Shown piece after piece: positions 8,016 through 16,271 of a DNA stretch of 64,000 nucleotides. This DNA is from Faecalibacterium prausnitzii (GTDB taxonomy: Bacteria; Bacillota; Clostridia; Oscillospirales; Ruminococcaceae). Numbering within the stretch: position 1 is the first letter of the stretch; every line of letters starts with the position of its first letter. Where the stretch lies: assembly GCF_019967995.1 (NCBI RefSeq), contig NZ_CP065377.1, positions 248,001 through 312,000 of the forward strand. The letters are read 5' to 3'. The notes beneath the pieces are model-generated. The model had not been told where the DNA came from and did not search any database. It saw nothing but the letters and a program-made list of their open reading frames with translations. The position numbers and the translations under genes were made by a program.

Positions 8016-8029
8016 GACGAAATTTCGTC
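8016..8029. promoter_or_regulatory. Perfect 14-bp palindrome GACGAAATTTCGTC
   Basis: It lies directly after the stop codon of the preceding lipoprotein gene and about 50 bp upstream of the promoter of the next. It differs from the palindrome before the XRE gene only by one base of spacing. Confidence 0.4.
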
Positions 8030-8080
8030 TCACCTCTGTTTTTTTCGGGTGAGATCTTCTCAAAAAATCTGTGAAAAGCA

Positions 8081-8109
8081 TTGACATCCGCCCGGTTTTC
8101 GCCTATTGT
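8081..8109 (+). promoter_or_regulatory. Promoter of exported protein gene 3
   Basis: TTGACA (8081-8086), 17 bases, TATTGT (8104-8109) continuing as TATTGTATAG, matching the promoter of family member 1. Confidence 0.75.
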
Positions 8110-8166
8110 ATAGGCAAGGCCGTTTTGGCAAAATGATATGTGATCCCATACAAAGGAGGAACCATC

Positions 8167-8703
8167 ATGTCTTTCGCATTTTCCCGCCGCTCGTTCCTGA
8201 AATACACTGCCGTCGCCGCTGTCGCCGTTGCCGGTGCCAGCCTGTTCACCGGCTGCAAAGTCGATACCAGCGACTCCTACAACGCGCTCCGCACGACGCC
8301 CGGTGAGCTCACGGTCCTGCAGGTCACTGCCGCCATGGGCAAATATGTGGAGGCCAGCAAGAGCTACACCGCACCGGATGTCACCGGTACGACCATTGCT
8401 TTCCCCTTTAAGATCACCAATGGCCGCGCCAACCCCATCTATGTGAACCCCAACAACTTCAAGGCCACCGTTCTCAACGATAAAGACGAGTTCATCACCA
8501 AGTATACGGCTTCCAACGGCCTGACCCTGGATGCCCCTCTGTGCGATACCAACCTGAAGAAGGGCGCCTCCGTGTCGGGTAATATCAACCTGAAGCTGGG
8601 TGCTGCTCTCGAACCGGGCCAGTCCATCGTGCTGACCTACTGCCCCGACCTGCAGTACAACGAGTACTCCCTGAACTGGAAGACCACCCGCCCAAAGGGC
8701 TGA
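8167..8703 (+). CDS. Tat-type lipoprotein, family member 3
   Basis: A 178-residue protein. SRRSFLK is again at residues 6-12, and the lipobox FTGC places the lipidated cysteine at residue 30, the same position as in family member 2. The mature domain is about 150 residues, beta-rich, ending with LTYCPDLQYNEY, a weaker form of the C-terminal strand motif of the other two. The start at 8167 is preferred because AAAGGAGGA precedes it by 7 bases; the upstream in-frame ATG at 8140 has no ribosome site. A strong terminator follows. Function unknown. Confidence 0.8.
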   Translation: MSFAFSRRSFLKYTAVAAVAVAGASLFTGCKVDTSDSYNALRTTPGELTVLQVTAAMGKYVEASKSYTAPDVTGTTIAFPFKITNGRANPIYVNPNNFKATVLNDKDEFITKYTASNGLTLDAPLCDTNLKKGASVSGNINLKLGAALEPGQSIVLTYCPDLQYNEYSLNWKTTRPKG

Positions 8704-8727
8704 TCTTCCGCAATTGTTCCGCATCTT

Positions 8728-8757
8728 CCGCCCGGACTGGTTCCGGGCGGTTTTTGT
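8728..8757 (+). terminator. Terminator after exported protein gene 3
   Basis: CCGCCCGGA pairs with TCCGGGCGG, followed by TTTTTG. Confidence 0.9.
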
Positions 8758-8816
8758 TTGCCCGCGTTCTGGCAAGGTGTCTCAATTTTTCCTCTGATTT
8801 TCAGCAGTTTTGTATC

Positions 8817-8845
8817 TTGTGTACAGGGTGTTTTTCCTTTACAAT
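8817..8845 (+). promoter_or_regulatory. Promoter of the phosphoribosyltransferase-like gene
   Basis: TTGTGT (8817-8822), 17 bases, TACAAT (8840-8845); the -35 box is weak. The 5' leader of about 105 bases has no recognised riboswitch. Confidence 0.5.
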
Positions 8846-8956
8846 AGGGTCATGGAAAAGGATGGGAGCGCAGCGGCTCAGAACATGCCGCCGCGCTGTT
8901 TGTTTTCCGCCCGGAACCGGAAGTCCGGACTTTTGATGAACAGGAGTGTTGCAGTT

Positions 8957-9592
8957 ATGATCAACATGGTAAAGCTACCCACCAATAAGAGCAGTCTGTT
9001 CCTGCGCGTGGCAAAGGGGCATTTTGCCACCAGCCACAGCCATATCAACTATTACATCGACGTGACCACCCAGAAATCCCGTCTGTCCGAGGCCAAGGCC
9101 GTGGCAAAGGAGCTGGTGGCTGCCTATCAGCATAGCACCATCGTGGATACCGTCCTCTGCCTGGACGGCACCCAGGTCATCGGCACCTGCCTGGCCAACG
9201 AGCTCACGAAAGATGGCTTCGCCAACATGAACGCCCACCAGACCATCTATGTCATCACGCCGGAGTACACCACCGGCAGCCAGATCATCCTGCGCGACAA
9301 TCTGGCCCCCATGGTCAAGGGCAAGCATGTGCTCATCCTGGCGGCTTCCATCACCACCGGCTACACCGCACAGGCTGCCATCGAGGCTGTCAACTACTAC
9401 GGCGGCATGGTCGCGGGCCTGTCGGCCATCTTCGCCACCGCCACCGACTGCCTGGGCATCCCGGTCACGTCCATCTTCGACCCGTCCAACCTGCCCGACT
9501 ACGCCAGCTTCGATTCCCGCGACTGCCCCCTGTGCAAGGCCGGCCAGCGCATCGACGCCCTCGTCAACAGCTTCGGTTATTCCGCCCTGTAA
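8957..9592 (+). CDS. Type I phosphoribosyltransferase-fold protein (orotate phosphoribosyltransferase-like)
   Basis: A 211-residue protein with the order of elements of PyrE-like phosphoribosyltransferases: an N-terminal hood, a central Rossmann-like core, and a PRPP-loop counterpart at residues 125-137 reading VLILAASITTGYT. In active enzymes the first part of this loop is VDD or IED; here the acidic pair is replaced by Ala-Ala. TTG and the following helix remain. It could be a divergent enzyme or a nucleotide-binding regulator. ATG 8957 has AGGAG upstream; no other pyrimidine gene is adjacent. PyrE function should not be assumed. Confidence 0.7.
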   Translation: MINMVKLPTNKSSLFLRVAKGHFATSHSHINYYIDVTTQKSRLSEAKAVAKELVAAYQHSTIVDTVLCLDGTQVIGTCLANELTKDGFANMNAHQTIYVITPEYTTGSQIILRDNLAPMVKGKHVLILAASITTGYTAQAAIEAVNYYGGMVAGLSAIFATATDCLGIPVTSIFDPSNLPDYASFDSRDCPLCKAGQRIDALVNSFGYSAL

Positions 9593-9615
9593 GCTGCCCC
9601 CATCGTCCTCTTCTG

Positions 9616-9660
9616 CCCCGCCGCACCGGACACGCTTCTGTTCCCATGCGGCGGGGTTTT
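9616..9660 (+). terminator. Terminator after the phosphoribosyltransferase-like gene
   Basis: CCCCGCCGCA (9616-9625) pairs with TGCGGCGGGG (9647-9656), followed by TTTT. Confidence 0.75.
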
Positions 9661-9673
9661 CTGTGCGCAAAAA

Positions 9674-9709
9674 TGCCCCCGGAGGGCCTTTCGCAGCTCT
9701 CCGGGGGCA
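9674..9709 (-). terminator. Terminator of hsp20
   Basis: GCCCCCGGAG pairs with CTCCGGGGGC; on the minus strand the hairpin is followed by ATTTTTG. Confidence 0.8.
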
Positions 9710-9748
9710 TTCTGTGTGCGTTGTGCTTTGGCGCACACGACCGGCGTT

Positions 9749-10213
9749 TTACTCGATCGCAATCAGATTCGGGTTCTCAGGCAAAGCCTTCGTCTGCTGA
9801 GGAGCAGGCAGCTCGACGTGCAGGACGCCGTCCTCGAACTTTGCGTGGATGTCTTCCTTCTTCACATCGCCCACATAGAAGCTGCGGGCGCAGGTGCCAG
9901 AGAAGGATTCGCGCCGCAGATAGCGGCCCTCTTTGTCCTTTTCGTCATTGCTGTGGCTGCGCACTGCCTGAATGGTCAGGTAGCCGTCGTTCAGATCCAT
10001 CTGAACGTCTTCCTTCTTGCAGCCCGGCAGGTCAACGGCCATCTCGTAGCCGTTGTCCGTCTGTTTGACATCGGTCTTCATCATGTTTGCACCGCGCTTA
10101 CCAAAGGTATCACGAGCCTCACGGTTCATCATACGTTCCAGTGCAGCGTCATTCCAGAACGGATCGAAGAAATCATCGAACAGGTTTTCATGGAAAACAG
10201 TCGGCATAAGCAT
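9749..10213 (-). CDS. Small heat shock protein, Hsp20 / alpha-crystallin family
   Basis: A 154-residue ATP-independent holdase chaperone. The N-terminal arm (FDDFFDPFW) is followed by the alpha-crystallin domain from about residue 45: YEMAVDLPGCKKEDVQM, LTIQA, ARSFYVGDVKKEDIHAKF, then EDGVLHVELP. The C-terminal I/V-x-I/V tail occurs as NLIAIE. Expression should be heat-inducible through HrcA, since a CIRCE element overlaps the promoter. The gene is monocistronic, between a terminator and its regulated promoter. Confidence 0.95.
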   Translation of the reverse strand: MLMPTVFHENLFDDFFDPFWNDAALERMMNREARDTFGKRGANMMKTDVKQTDNGYEMAVDLPGCKKEDVQMDLNDGYLTIQAVRSHSNDEKDKEGRYLRRESFSGTCARSFYVGDVKKEDIHAKFEDGVLHVELPAPQQTKALPENPNLIAIE

Positions 10214-10332
10214 AAATCATTCCTCCAATCCCGGCGTTCGGGTCGGGGCAAAAAATCTGAAGCGTCCACTCGGAAAGGCTTTCCGGAGCGCCTTGCGGCT
10301 CTCCGTTTGCCCTTCCTCCTGAGCACGGCCCT

Positions 10333-10361
10333 GTTATAGCACATGTTTTTAGCACTGTCAA
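10333..10361 (-). promoter_or_regulatory. Promoter of hsp20
   Basis: TTGACA (10356-10361), 17 bases, TATAAC (10333-10338) on the minus strand. The -35 box lies inside the CIRCE element. Confidence 0.8.
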
Positions 10362-10375
10362 TAGAAGAGTGCTAA
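10349..10375. promoter_or_regulatory. CIRCE element (HrcA operator)
   Basis: TTAGCACTG-N9-GAGTGCTAA matches the CIRCE consensus (TTAGCACTC-N9-GAGTGCTAA) except for one arm base. It overlaps the -35 region, as expected for HrcA repression. Confidence 0.93.
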
Positions 10376-10468
10376 AATTCACAGAAGGATAACAGTTTGA
10401 TAAAATCCCATGCGATTTTTCCTCAAATCATGCTTCTCTGCGTCTGTTTTCGGTTTGTGCGCTGCCGT

Positions 10469-11842
10469 TCAGCGCTTTTCCTGTTTCGGGAAGACGAAGG
10501 GGTCGTGCCGATAGACGGCCACAAGGTAGGCTGCCATGACGCACCAGATGATGGGCTCACAGAGGATGACCGCATCGTACCCGAACTTCGGGATGAACAG
10601 CACGACGAAGACGACCTTGCCCACCAGCTCGATGACGCTGGAGAAGAGCGGCAGCACCTTGTTGCCAAGGCTCTGCAGGGCGTAGCGGGTGGAGAGCAGG
10701 ATGCCCAGCACCGCGTAGAACGGTGCGTTCCAGAGCAGATAGCGGGCACCGTTTTCAAGCACGATGGGCTCACTGGAGCCGGAGACGAAGGCCACCATCC
10801 ACGGCGCTGCCACCCGCATCAGCAGAACCGCAGCCACGGCCACGACGACCGAGTAGAGGTAGATCTCCTTCATCCCCTTGCGGACGCGGCCCGGCTGGCC
10901 CGCGCCGCAGTTCTGAGAAACGAAGGTCGAACCCGCCGATGCCATGCTCAGCAGCGGCATATCGGTGAACATGAACATCTTGCGGGCAGCGGTGTGCCCG
11001 GCGATGACCAGTGTGCCCAGCCCGTTGATGCCATACTGCAAAACGACCGAGCCCGCCGAGACGATGCTGCTCATCAGGCCCATGCAGATGCTCTGGCTGA
11101 ACAGCTCCCAGTACAGATGCCGGCCGACCCGGAAGTGTGTTTTCTCCGGGAGAAGCAGCTTGACTTTGGCGAACACATACGCGATGCAGAGCAGGACCGA
11201 CACGCCCTGGGAGATGACCGTAGCCACCGCTGCGCCCTGCACCCCCATCCCCATCCGGGCAATGAAGAGCAGGTCCAGCAGGATGTTCAGGCCCGACGAG
11301 AGGAGCAGGAAGACCAGCGGCATAAAACTGTTGCCGATGGCGCGGAGCAGACCGGCGCAGAGGTTGTAGGCAAACATGACGAGGACGCCGTAGTCGATGA
11401 CGATGATGTACCGGTAGGCGTCTTCGAGGATCTCTGCCGGAGTGTCCAGCAGCACCAGAAGCGGGCGCAGACCCACCGCACCGGCCAGCGTGATGCAGAG
11501 CGAGGCAATGAGGCCGATGACAAGGGAGCCAGCCACCGTCTTCTTGAGCAGATCGTGATCCTGCGCCCCGTAGGAGCGCGCTGCGACGATGGCAAGGCCG
11601 TTGCCGATGCCGAGGCCAAAGCCCACCAGAAGCTCGTAGATCGAGCCGCAGGAGCCAATGGCGGCCAGTGCCGTGTCGCCCAGCACATTGCCCACGATCA
11701 TGGTATCCACCGTGTTGTAGAGCTGCTGGAACAGGTTCGAGACGAAGATGGGCAGCATGAAGACGACCAGGCTCTTGAAAATGGGGCCGTGCATCAGGTC
11801 TACGTTCATCGTAAATGGGGATCTTTTTGCGGTTTGGGTCAT
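10469..11842 (-). CDS. MATE-family efflux transporter
   Basis: A 457-residue membrane protein with about 12 helices in two homologous halves. The N-terminus shows the NorM/DinF-type signature IFKSLVVFMLPIFVSNLFQQ, then LYNTVDTMIVGNVLG, and the second half repeats the pattern. MATE proteins expel cationic drugs or metabolites using a Na+ or H+ gradient. Substrate unknown. The start has GAGGAACTG upstream. It lies downstream of the his operon but is separated from it by a terminator, so it is likely its own unit. Confidence 0.92.
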   Translation of the reverse strand: MTQTAKRSPFTMNVDLMHGPIFKSLVVFMLPIFVSNLFQQLYNTVDTMIVGNVLGDTALAAIGSCGSIYELLVGFGLGIGNGLAIVAARSYGAQDHDLLKKTVAGSLVIGLIASLCITLAGAVGLRPLLVLLDTPAEILEDAYRYIIVIDYGVLVMFAYNLCAGLLRAIGNSFMPLVFLLLSSGLNILLDLLFIARMGMGVQGAAVATVISQGVSVLLCIAYVFAKVKLLLPEKTHFRVGRHLYWELFSQSICMGLMSSIVSAGSVVLQYGINGLGTLVIAGHTAARKMFMFTDMPLLSMASAGSTFVSQNCGAGQPGRVRKGMKEIYLYSVVVAVAAVLLMRVAAPWMVAFVSGSSEPIVLENGARYLLWNAPFYAVLGILLSTRYALQSLGNKVLPLFSSVIELVGKVVFVVLFIPKFGYDAVILCEPIIWCVMAAYLVAVYRHDPFVFPKQEKR

Positions 11843-11869
11843 GCAGTTCCTCCTATCAGACCGGAAAAT

Positions 11870-11900
11870 GACCCTCTCCGTCTGGGACAGAGAGGGCCAT
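11870..11900 (-). terminator. Terminator of the his operon
   Basis: TGGCCCTCTC pairs with GAGAGGGTCA; on the minus strand it is followed by TTTT, 14 bases after the last his gene. Confidence 0.8.
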
Positions 11901-11913
11901 TCTGATGATACCG

Positions 11914-12738
11914 TTACAGTTCCTGTGCTTCGAAGCCGTTGACGGTGAGCACATCCACCTGGGTGAAGCCTGCGGCCCGGAGGGCAGCGGCTGCTTCGTC
12001 AAAGTCGAAGGTCAGGCTGGCCGTGTCGTGGGCATCGGCCGTGATGATGACTCTGCCGCCCATCTTCTGCCACTCGCCCAGCAGCCAGGCACCGGGGTAG
12101 AAATCCTTGCGGTAGCCGCGGTAGACGCCGCCGGTGTTCACTTCCAGGCGGCAGTCATGCTCTTTGGCCACGGCCAGCGCCTTGAGGGCAGCGGCCTTGT
12201 AGCGGGGAGACTCCTCGTCGAAGAACTCGCCCTCGCCGTTCAGCTTCTTGATGAGGTCGATGTGGGCCAGGATGTCTGGGCCTTTGGCCGCCACCTTTGC
12301 CACCTCGGCATAGTAGGCCTCGACTGCAGCCAGCGGGTCGCCGTCGAAGTCATCGAAGATGCAGTCGTGCAGGTCCTGCGGGCGGAAGTCGATCTCGTAA
12401 TACCGGCCGGTGTTCTTGCCGTACAGATGATGCGCGGCGCCGATCCAGTAATCGTAGTTTTCGGGCTTATCCTCACTCAGCACGTCCCACTCGATGCCGC
12501 AGAGGATGTCCACCTTGCCCCGGTACTCCGCCTTGAGCTTGGCGATGGTGGCCTTGTACTGCGCGGTGCGGCTGGGGCTCATGCAGTATTCGCGGTCGCG
12601 CTGGGTGTAGCTATGGCCGGAGAAGCCCAGTGTAGTCAGACCCTGCGCACAAGCAGCGCTGGCCATCTCCTGCAACGTATTTCTGCCGTCGCACATTGTC
12701 GAGTGGCAATGCACGCTGGACTTCCTGTAATCTGCCAT
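11914..12738 (-). CDS. hisK: Histidinol-phosphatase, PHP type
   Basis: A 274-residue PHP-domain phosphatase that removes phosphate from L-histidinol phosphate. The metal-binding HxH is at residues 10-12 (VHCHS), GFSGHS gives a further histidine, GIEWD a glutamate, LAHIDL a histidine-aspartate pair, and TADAHD the C-terminal ligands. It is the last gene of the his operon, 6 bp after hisIE, and supplies the phosphatase activity missing from the monofunctional HisB. Symbol by analogy with other Gram-positive PHP enzymes (also called hisJ). Confidence 0.92.
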   Translation of the reverse strand: MADYRKSSVHCHSTMCDGRNTLQEMASAACAQGLTTLGFSGHSYTQRDREYCMSPSRTAQYKATIAKLKAEYRGKVDILCGIEWDVLSEDKPENYDYWIGAAHHLYGKNTGRYYEIDFRPQDLHDCIFDDFDGDPLAAVEAYYAEVAKVAAKGPDILAHIDLIKKLNGEGEFFDEESPRYKAAALKALAVAKEHDCRLEVNTGGVYRGYRKDFYPGAWLLGEWQKMGGRVIITADAHDTASLTFDFDEAAAALRAAGFTQVDVLTVNGFEAQEL

Positions 12739-12744
12739 AGAAAC

Positions 12745-13380
12745 TCACTGCATCCTTTCCTGTTTGACCTTGTGGTCGATGACATGTCGTTTTTCAAGCT
12801 CACGGGTGATGTCCTCCACCGTGATGCCTGCCTGGACCATCAGCACCAGCACATGGTATGCCAGGTCGCTGATCTCGTAGATGGTCTCGGCGCGGTCTTC
12901 CTTTTCGCCCGCAATGATGACCTCGGTGCACTCTTCGCCCACTTTTTTCAGGATCTTCTCCTTGCCCTTTTCGAACAGGTAGGTGGTGTAGCTGCCCTCC
13001 TGGGGGTCGGTCTTGCGGCCTTTGATGAGCGCATAAAGCCCCTGCCAGCTGAACTGCTTGAGTTCCGGCGAGAGATACACTTCGTGGAAGAAGCAGCTCT
13101 CGGCACCGGTGTGGCAGGCGGGGCCGTCCTTGACCACCTCCACCACCAGCGCGTCGTTGTCACAGTCGGCGGTGATGGACACCACATGCTGGACATTGCC
13201 GCTGGTGTCGCCCTTGCGCCAGATCTCCTGGCGGCTGCGGCTCCAGAACACGGTCCGCCCCTCGGCGATGGTCAGTGCCAACGTCTCGGCGTTCATGTAG
13301 GCAAGGGTGAGCACCTCTTTGGTGTAGTGGTCCTGCACGATGGCAGGAATGAGGCCCTTTTCATCAAATTTCAATTCCAT
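12745..13380 (-). CDS. hisI: Bifunctional phosphoribosyl-AMP cyclohydrolase / phosphoribosyl-ATP pyrophosphatase
   Basis: A 211-residue HisIE fusion for steps 2 and 3 of histidine synthesis. Residues 1-108 are His[25 protein letters not shown], and the zinc site in [13 protein letters not shown]. Residues about 110-205 are the HisE helical bundle with the pyrophosphatase motif [10 protein letters not shown] and the helix [13 protein letters not shown]. The start at 13380 is chosen because GAGGAGAA precedes it and the HisI N-terminus ([15 protein letters not shown]) begins there; the upstream extension is unrelated. Within the his operon after hisF. Confidence 0.95.
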   Translation of the reverse strand: MELKFDEKGLIPAIVQDHYTKEVLTLAYMNAETLALTIAEGRTVFWSRSRQEIWRKGDTSGNVQHVVSITADCDNDALVVEVVKDGPACHTGAESCFFHEVYLSPELKQFSWQGLYALIKGRKTDPQEGSYTTYLFEKGKEKILKKVGEECTEVIIAGEKEDRAETIYEISDLAYHVLVLMVQAGITVEDITRELEKRHVIDHKVKQERMQ

Positions 13381-13448
13381 CGTAGTTCTCCTCCCCCTCA
13401 AAAGGGGATACTTACAGTTTATCCTAAATGGGGCCGAAACGCAAGAGC

Positions 13449-14204
13449 TTAGACCCGCATTTCGATGCCATTTTCGTTCAGGTAGGCTTTCAGGTCGGCA
13501 ATGGAGAGCAGTTTCTGGTGGAAGATGCCCGCCGCAAGGCCCGCGTCGATGCCCTTGTGGTGGAACAGTTCCAGAAAATCTTCCTTTTTGCCTGCGCCGC
13601 CGCTGGCGATAATGGGCACATGCACCCGCGCGGCCACGGCGTCCAGCATTTCGAGGTCGAAGCCGTTCCGCACACCGTCGGTGTCGATGCTGTTCAGGCA
13701 GACCTCCCCGGCCCCGTGCTCGGTGCACCAGGCGATCCAGTCCAGCGCATCGCGGCCGGTGTCCTCGCGCCCGCCCTTGGCAAAGACGCGGAACTGGCCG
13801 TTCACCCGCTTGACGTCGGCGGAGAGGACGACGCACTGGTCGCCGTAGCGCTGGGCGGCCGCCGGGATCAGGCCGGGGTCCTGCAGCGCACCGGAGTTGA
13901 CGCTGACCTTGTCAGCCCCGCACTTGAGCACCCGGTCGAAATCCTCCAGCGTGTGGATGCCGCCGCCCACCGTCAGCGGGATGAAGATCTCACTCGCCAC
14001 CTGGGTGAGGATATCGGTGAAGAGGGCGCGGCCCTCAAAGCTGGCCGTGATGTCGTAGAACACCAGTTCATCGGCCCCGGCGGCGTTGTAGAGCCGGGCC
14101 ATCTCCACAGGGTCGGCCACATCCCGGATGCCCTCAAAGTTCGTGCCCTTGACCACCCGGCCATTCCGCACGTCCAGGCAGGGAATGATGCGTTTCGTTA
14201 TCAT
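13449..14204 (-). CDS. hisF: Imidazole glycerol phosphate synthase, cyclase subunit
   Basis: A 251-residue TIM barrel. It joins PRFAR and ammonia to give IGP and AICAR, working with HisH. The catalytic aspartates are visible: Asp11 in [12 protein letters not shown] and the later SADVKR aspartate. The phosphate-binding segments LTVGGGI and IIASGGAGK are intact. Full family length, AGGGAG site upstream, placed 18 bp after hisA. Confidence 0.97.
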   Translation of the reverse strand: MITKRIIPCLDVRNGRVVKGTNFEGIRDVADPVEMARLYNAAGADELVFYDITASFEGRALFTDILTQVASEIFIPLTVGGGIHTLEDFDRVLKCGADKVSVNSGALQDPGLIPAAAQRYGDQCVVLSADVKRVNGQFRVFAKGGREDTGRDALDWIAWCTEHGAGEVCLNSIDTDGVRNGFDLEMLDAVAARVHVPIIASGGAGKKEDFLELFHHKGIDAGLAAGIFHQKLLSIADLKAYLNENGIEMRV

Positions 14205-14222
14205 GTTCTGCTCCCTTCCGGT

Positions 14223-14942
14223 TCAGCGCTGCACCCGCGCAGCGCAGCGTTTCAGGTCCAGCACACCGGTGTACAGGCTCTTGCCCAGGATGGCCGCCGC
14301 CACGCCCATCCGGTCCAGCTCTTCCAGCTCGGCTTCCGACGAGATGCCGCCGCTGGCCGTGAAGGCCACGCCGGGCACTTCGGCCTGCAATTGCCGGTAG
14401 AGAGCCAGATTCGTGCCCTGCATCGCGCCGTCACAGGCAATGTCGGTGTAGATGATGGCCCGGCAGCCCGCCTCGGCCAGCCGTTTGCAGAAGTCCACGC
14501 CCTGTTCGGTACTGACCTCCTTCCAGCCATGGATGGCAACGTATCCATCCTTCGCGTCCACGCCCACGGCGATCCGGTCGCCGTACCGTTTCAGCATCCG
14601 GGCCGTGAAGTCGAAATCGGTCACGGCCACGCTGCCCAGGATGCAGCGGCCCACGCCGAGCGACAGATACGTCTCGATCCGCTCTTCGGTGCGGATGCCG
14701 CCGCCGACTTCAATGTACAGGCCGCCCTGTTTTGCCAGCGCGGCGATGGCCTCGTAGTTGGAAAGGGTGCCATCCTTGGCACCGTCCAGATCCACGACAT
14801 GGAGATTTTTTGCCCCGGCTTCCAGGAACTTCCGTGCCTGGGCACAGGGGTCTTCGCCGTAGACGGTCATCCGGTCGTAATCGCCCTGCGTCAGGCGGAC
14901 GACCTTTCCGTTCCGTAGATCAATGGCTGGAAATAATTGCAT
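14223..14942 (-). CDS. hisA: ProFAR isomerase
   Basis: A 239-residue TIM barrel that performs the Amadori isomerisation of ProFAR to PRFAR. Asp8 in FPAIDLRNGK is the catalytic base; the second acidic residue is in IIYTDIACDG. Phosphate sites VGGGIR and FTASGGI are present. AAAGGAG lies 7 bases before the ATG. A 98-bp palindromic repeat separates it from hisH upstream. Confidence 0.97.
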   Translation of the reverse strand: MQLFPAIDLRNGKVVRLTQGDYDRMTVYGEDPCAQARKFLEAGAKNLHVVDLDGAKDGTLSNYEAIAALAKQGGLYIEVGGGIRTEERIETYLSLGVGRCILGSVAVTDFDFTARMLKRYGDRIAVGVDAKDGYVAIHGWKEVSTEQGVDFCKRLAEAGCRAIIYTDIACDGAMQGTNLALYRQLQAEVPGVAFTASGGISSEAELEELDRMGVAAAILGKSLYTGVLDLKRCAARVQR

Positions 14943-14965
14943 TATAGATCTCCTTTAACTGGCTT

Positions 14966-15065
14966 CCCCCTCTCAGGCGCTTCGCGCCAGCTCCCCCAAA
15001 GGGGGAGCTTTTCAACCTCCCACTTCGGGGGAGGTGGCATCGCGTAAGCGATGACGGAGAGGGTT
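14966..15065. repeat. Dispersed palindromic repeat, copy 1 (hisH-hisA)
   Basis: An element of about 98 bp bounded by CCCTCTCAGG and GACGGAGAGGG with inner inverted repeats (CTCCCCC/GGGGGAG; CCTCCC/GGGAGG; ATCGC/GCGAT). It is homologous to the copy at 17362 and to shorter pieces elsewhere in the window. It sits inside the his operon without disturbing an ORF. Confidence 0.85.
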
Positions 15066-15072
15066 GAGCCGT

Positions 15073-15681
15073 TCACAATTCACTGAAGGCTTTCAGGATG
15101 CGCAGGCCGGGGTCTCCGCTCTTTTCGGGGTGGAACTGCGTTCCATACACCCGGCCCGCACGGACCACGCCGGTGACGGGGATGGAATAGTCGCTCACCG
15201 CCAGTGTGCTCTCCGCACAGTTCGTGCCGTAGTAGCTGTGCACGTAGTAGACGTATTCGCCCTCGTGGATGTAGCGGAACAGCGGGTCGTCCCGGACGAT
15301 GTGCAGCGCGTTCCAGCCGATCTGCGGCACCTTGAGTGTCCGGCCTGCAAGGTCGGGTTCCAGCGGGCAGACCTCGCCTTTTACGAAGCCCAGGCCCGCG
15401 TGTTCGCCGTACTCATAGCTTTTTTCAAACAGCAGCTGCATCCCCAGGCAGATGCCCAGCAGCGGCTTTTGGGCGGCTTCTTCCCGGAGGACGGGCACCA
15501 GGCCGGTGGCTTCCAGCTTGGCCATGGCGTCGCCGAACGCCCCCACACCGGGCAGGATGAGCCGGTCGGCCGCGCGGATGACCGCCGGGTCGGCGGTGAC
15601 GACGGCCTCCTGCCCCAGATGGGCCAGGCTCGACTTCAGGCTGAACAGGTTGCCCACCCCATAATCAATGATCGCGATCAT
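15073..15681 (-). CDS. hisH: Imidazole glycerol phosphate synthase, glutaminase subunit
   Basis: A 202-residue class I glutamine amidotransferase that feeds ammonia to HisF. The nucleophile is Cys78 in GICLGMQLL, the oxyanion segment is LPGVGAFG, and the catalytic His-Glu pair is in TQFHPEKSG. The start overlaps the stop of hisB in an ATGA arrangement, so translation is coupled; the upstream in-frame reading belongs to the hisB region. Complete length. Confidence 0.96.
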   Translation of the reverse strand: MIAIIDYGVGNLFSLKSSLAHLGQEAVVTADPAVIRAADRLILPGVGAFGDAMAKLEATGLVPVLREEAAQKPLLGICLGMQLLFEKSYEYGEHAGLGFVKGEVCPLEPDLAGRTLKVPQIGWNALHIVRDDPLFRYIHEGEYVYYVHSYYGTNCAESTLAVSDYSIPVTGVVRAGRVYGTQFHPEKSGDPGLRILKAFSEL

Positions 15682-16268
15682 ACCAGCAGTCCTTTCGTGG
15701 AGGGGATCTCGTCCCGGTGGGCGGCGTCGATCTTGACCGCTGCAGCCAGCGCGTGGCCTGCGCCCTTGAAGCAGGCTTCGAGGATGTGGTGGGTGTTCTC
15801 GCCCGCGAACTGTACAAAGTGGACCGTGGCGGGCACGTTCCGGGCAAAGCCCAGCCAGAACTCTGAGGCGCACTCCACATCAAAATCGCCGACCTTTTCG
15901 GTCTTGCAGCGGACATCCCAGTTCAGGGTACACCGGCCGGACAGGTCCACGGCGCAGAGCACCAGTGCCTCATCCATGGGCAGATAGAAGCTGCCGTAGC
16001 GGCAGATGCCCCGCATATCGCCCAGCGCCCTGGCAAACGCCTGCCCCAGTGCGATGCCAATGTCCTCGGCGGTGTGGTGGTAGTCCACCTCCACGTCGCC
16101 GTGGCAGGTAAGCACCAGGTCGAACCGGCCATGCCGCGCAAACAGCTCCAGCATGTGGTTCAGAAACCCGCAGCCGGTGTCCACCTGATACCGGCCTGCG
16201 CCGTCCAGATTGAGGGTCAATTCGATCTGCGTCTCGTTGGTGTTGCGTTCCAAACTCACTTCCCGCAT
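15678..16268 (-). CDS. hisB: Imidazoleglycerol-phosphate dehydratase
   Basis: A 196-residue monofunctional dehydratase. The two manganese-binding motifs are clear: FLNHMLELFARHG and DYHHTAED in the first half-domain, ENTHHILEACFKG in the second. There is no phosphatase domain, consistent with the separate PHP phosphatase at the operon end. It starts 3 bp after hisC. Confidence 0.97.
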   Translation of the reverse strand: MREVSLERNTNETQIELTLNLDGAGRYQVDTGCGFLNHMLELFARHGRFDLVLTCHGDVEVDYHHTAEDIGIALGQAFARALGDMRGICRYGSFYLPMDEALVLCAVDLSGRCTLNWDVRCKTEKVGDFDVECASEFWLGFARNVPATVHFVQFAGENTHHILEACFKGAGHALAAAVKIDAAHRDEIPSTKGLLV

Positions 16269-16271
16269 GGG

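Noticed and set aside
8028..8054. Terminator TCTCACC...GGTGAGA after exported protein gene 2
   Set aside because: The T run lies in the loop, not after the stem, so it does not fit an intrinsic terminator; left unassigned.
10397..11905. Long plus-strand open frame opposite the MATE transporter
   Set aside because: The translation is rich in Asp/His/Gln with no domain; the opposite strand encodes a clear 12-helix transporter.
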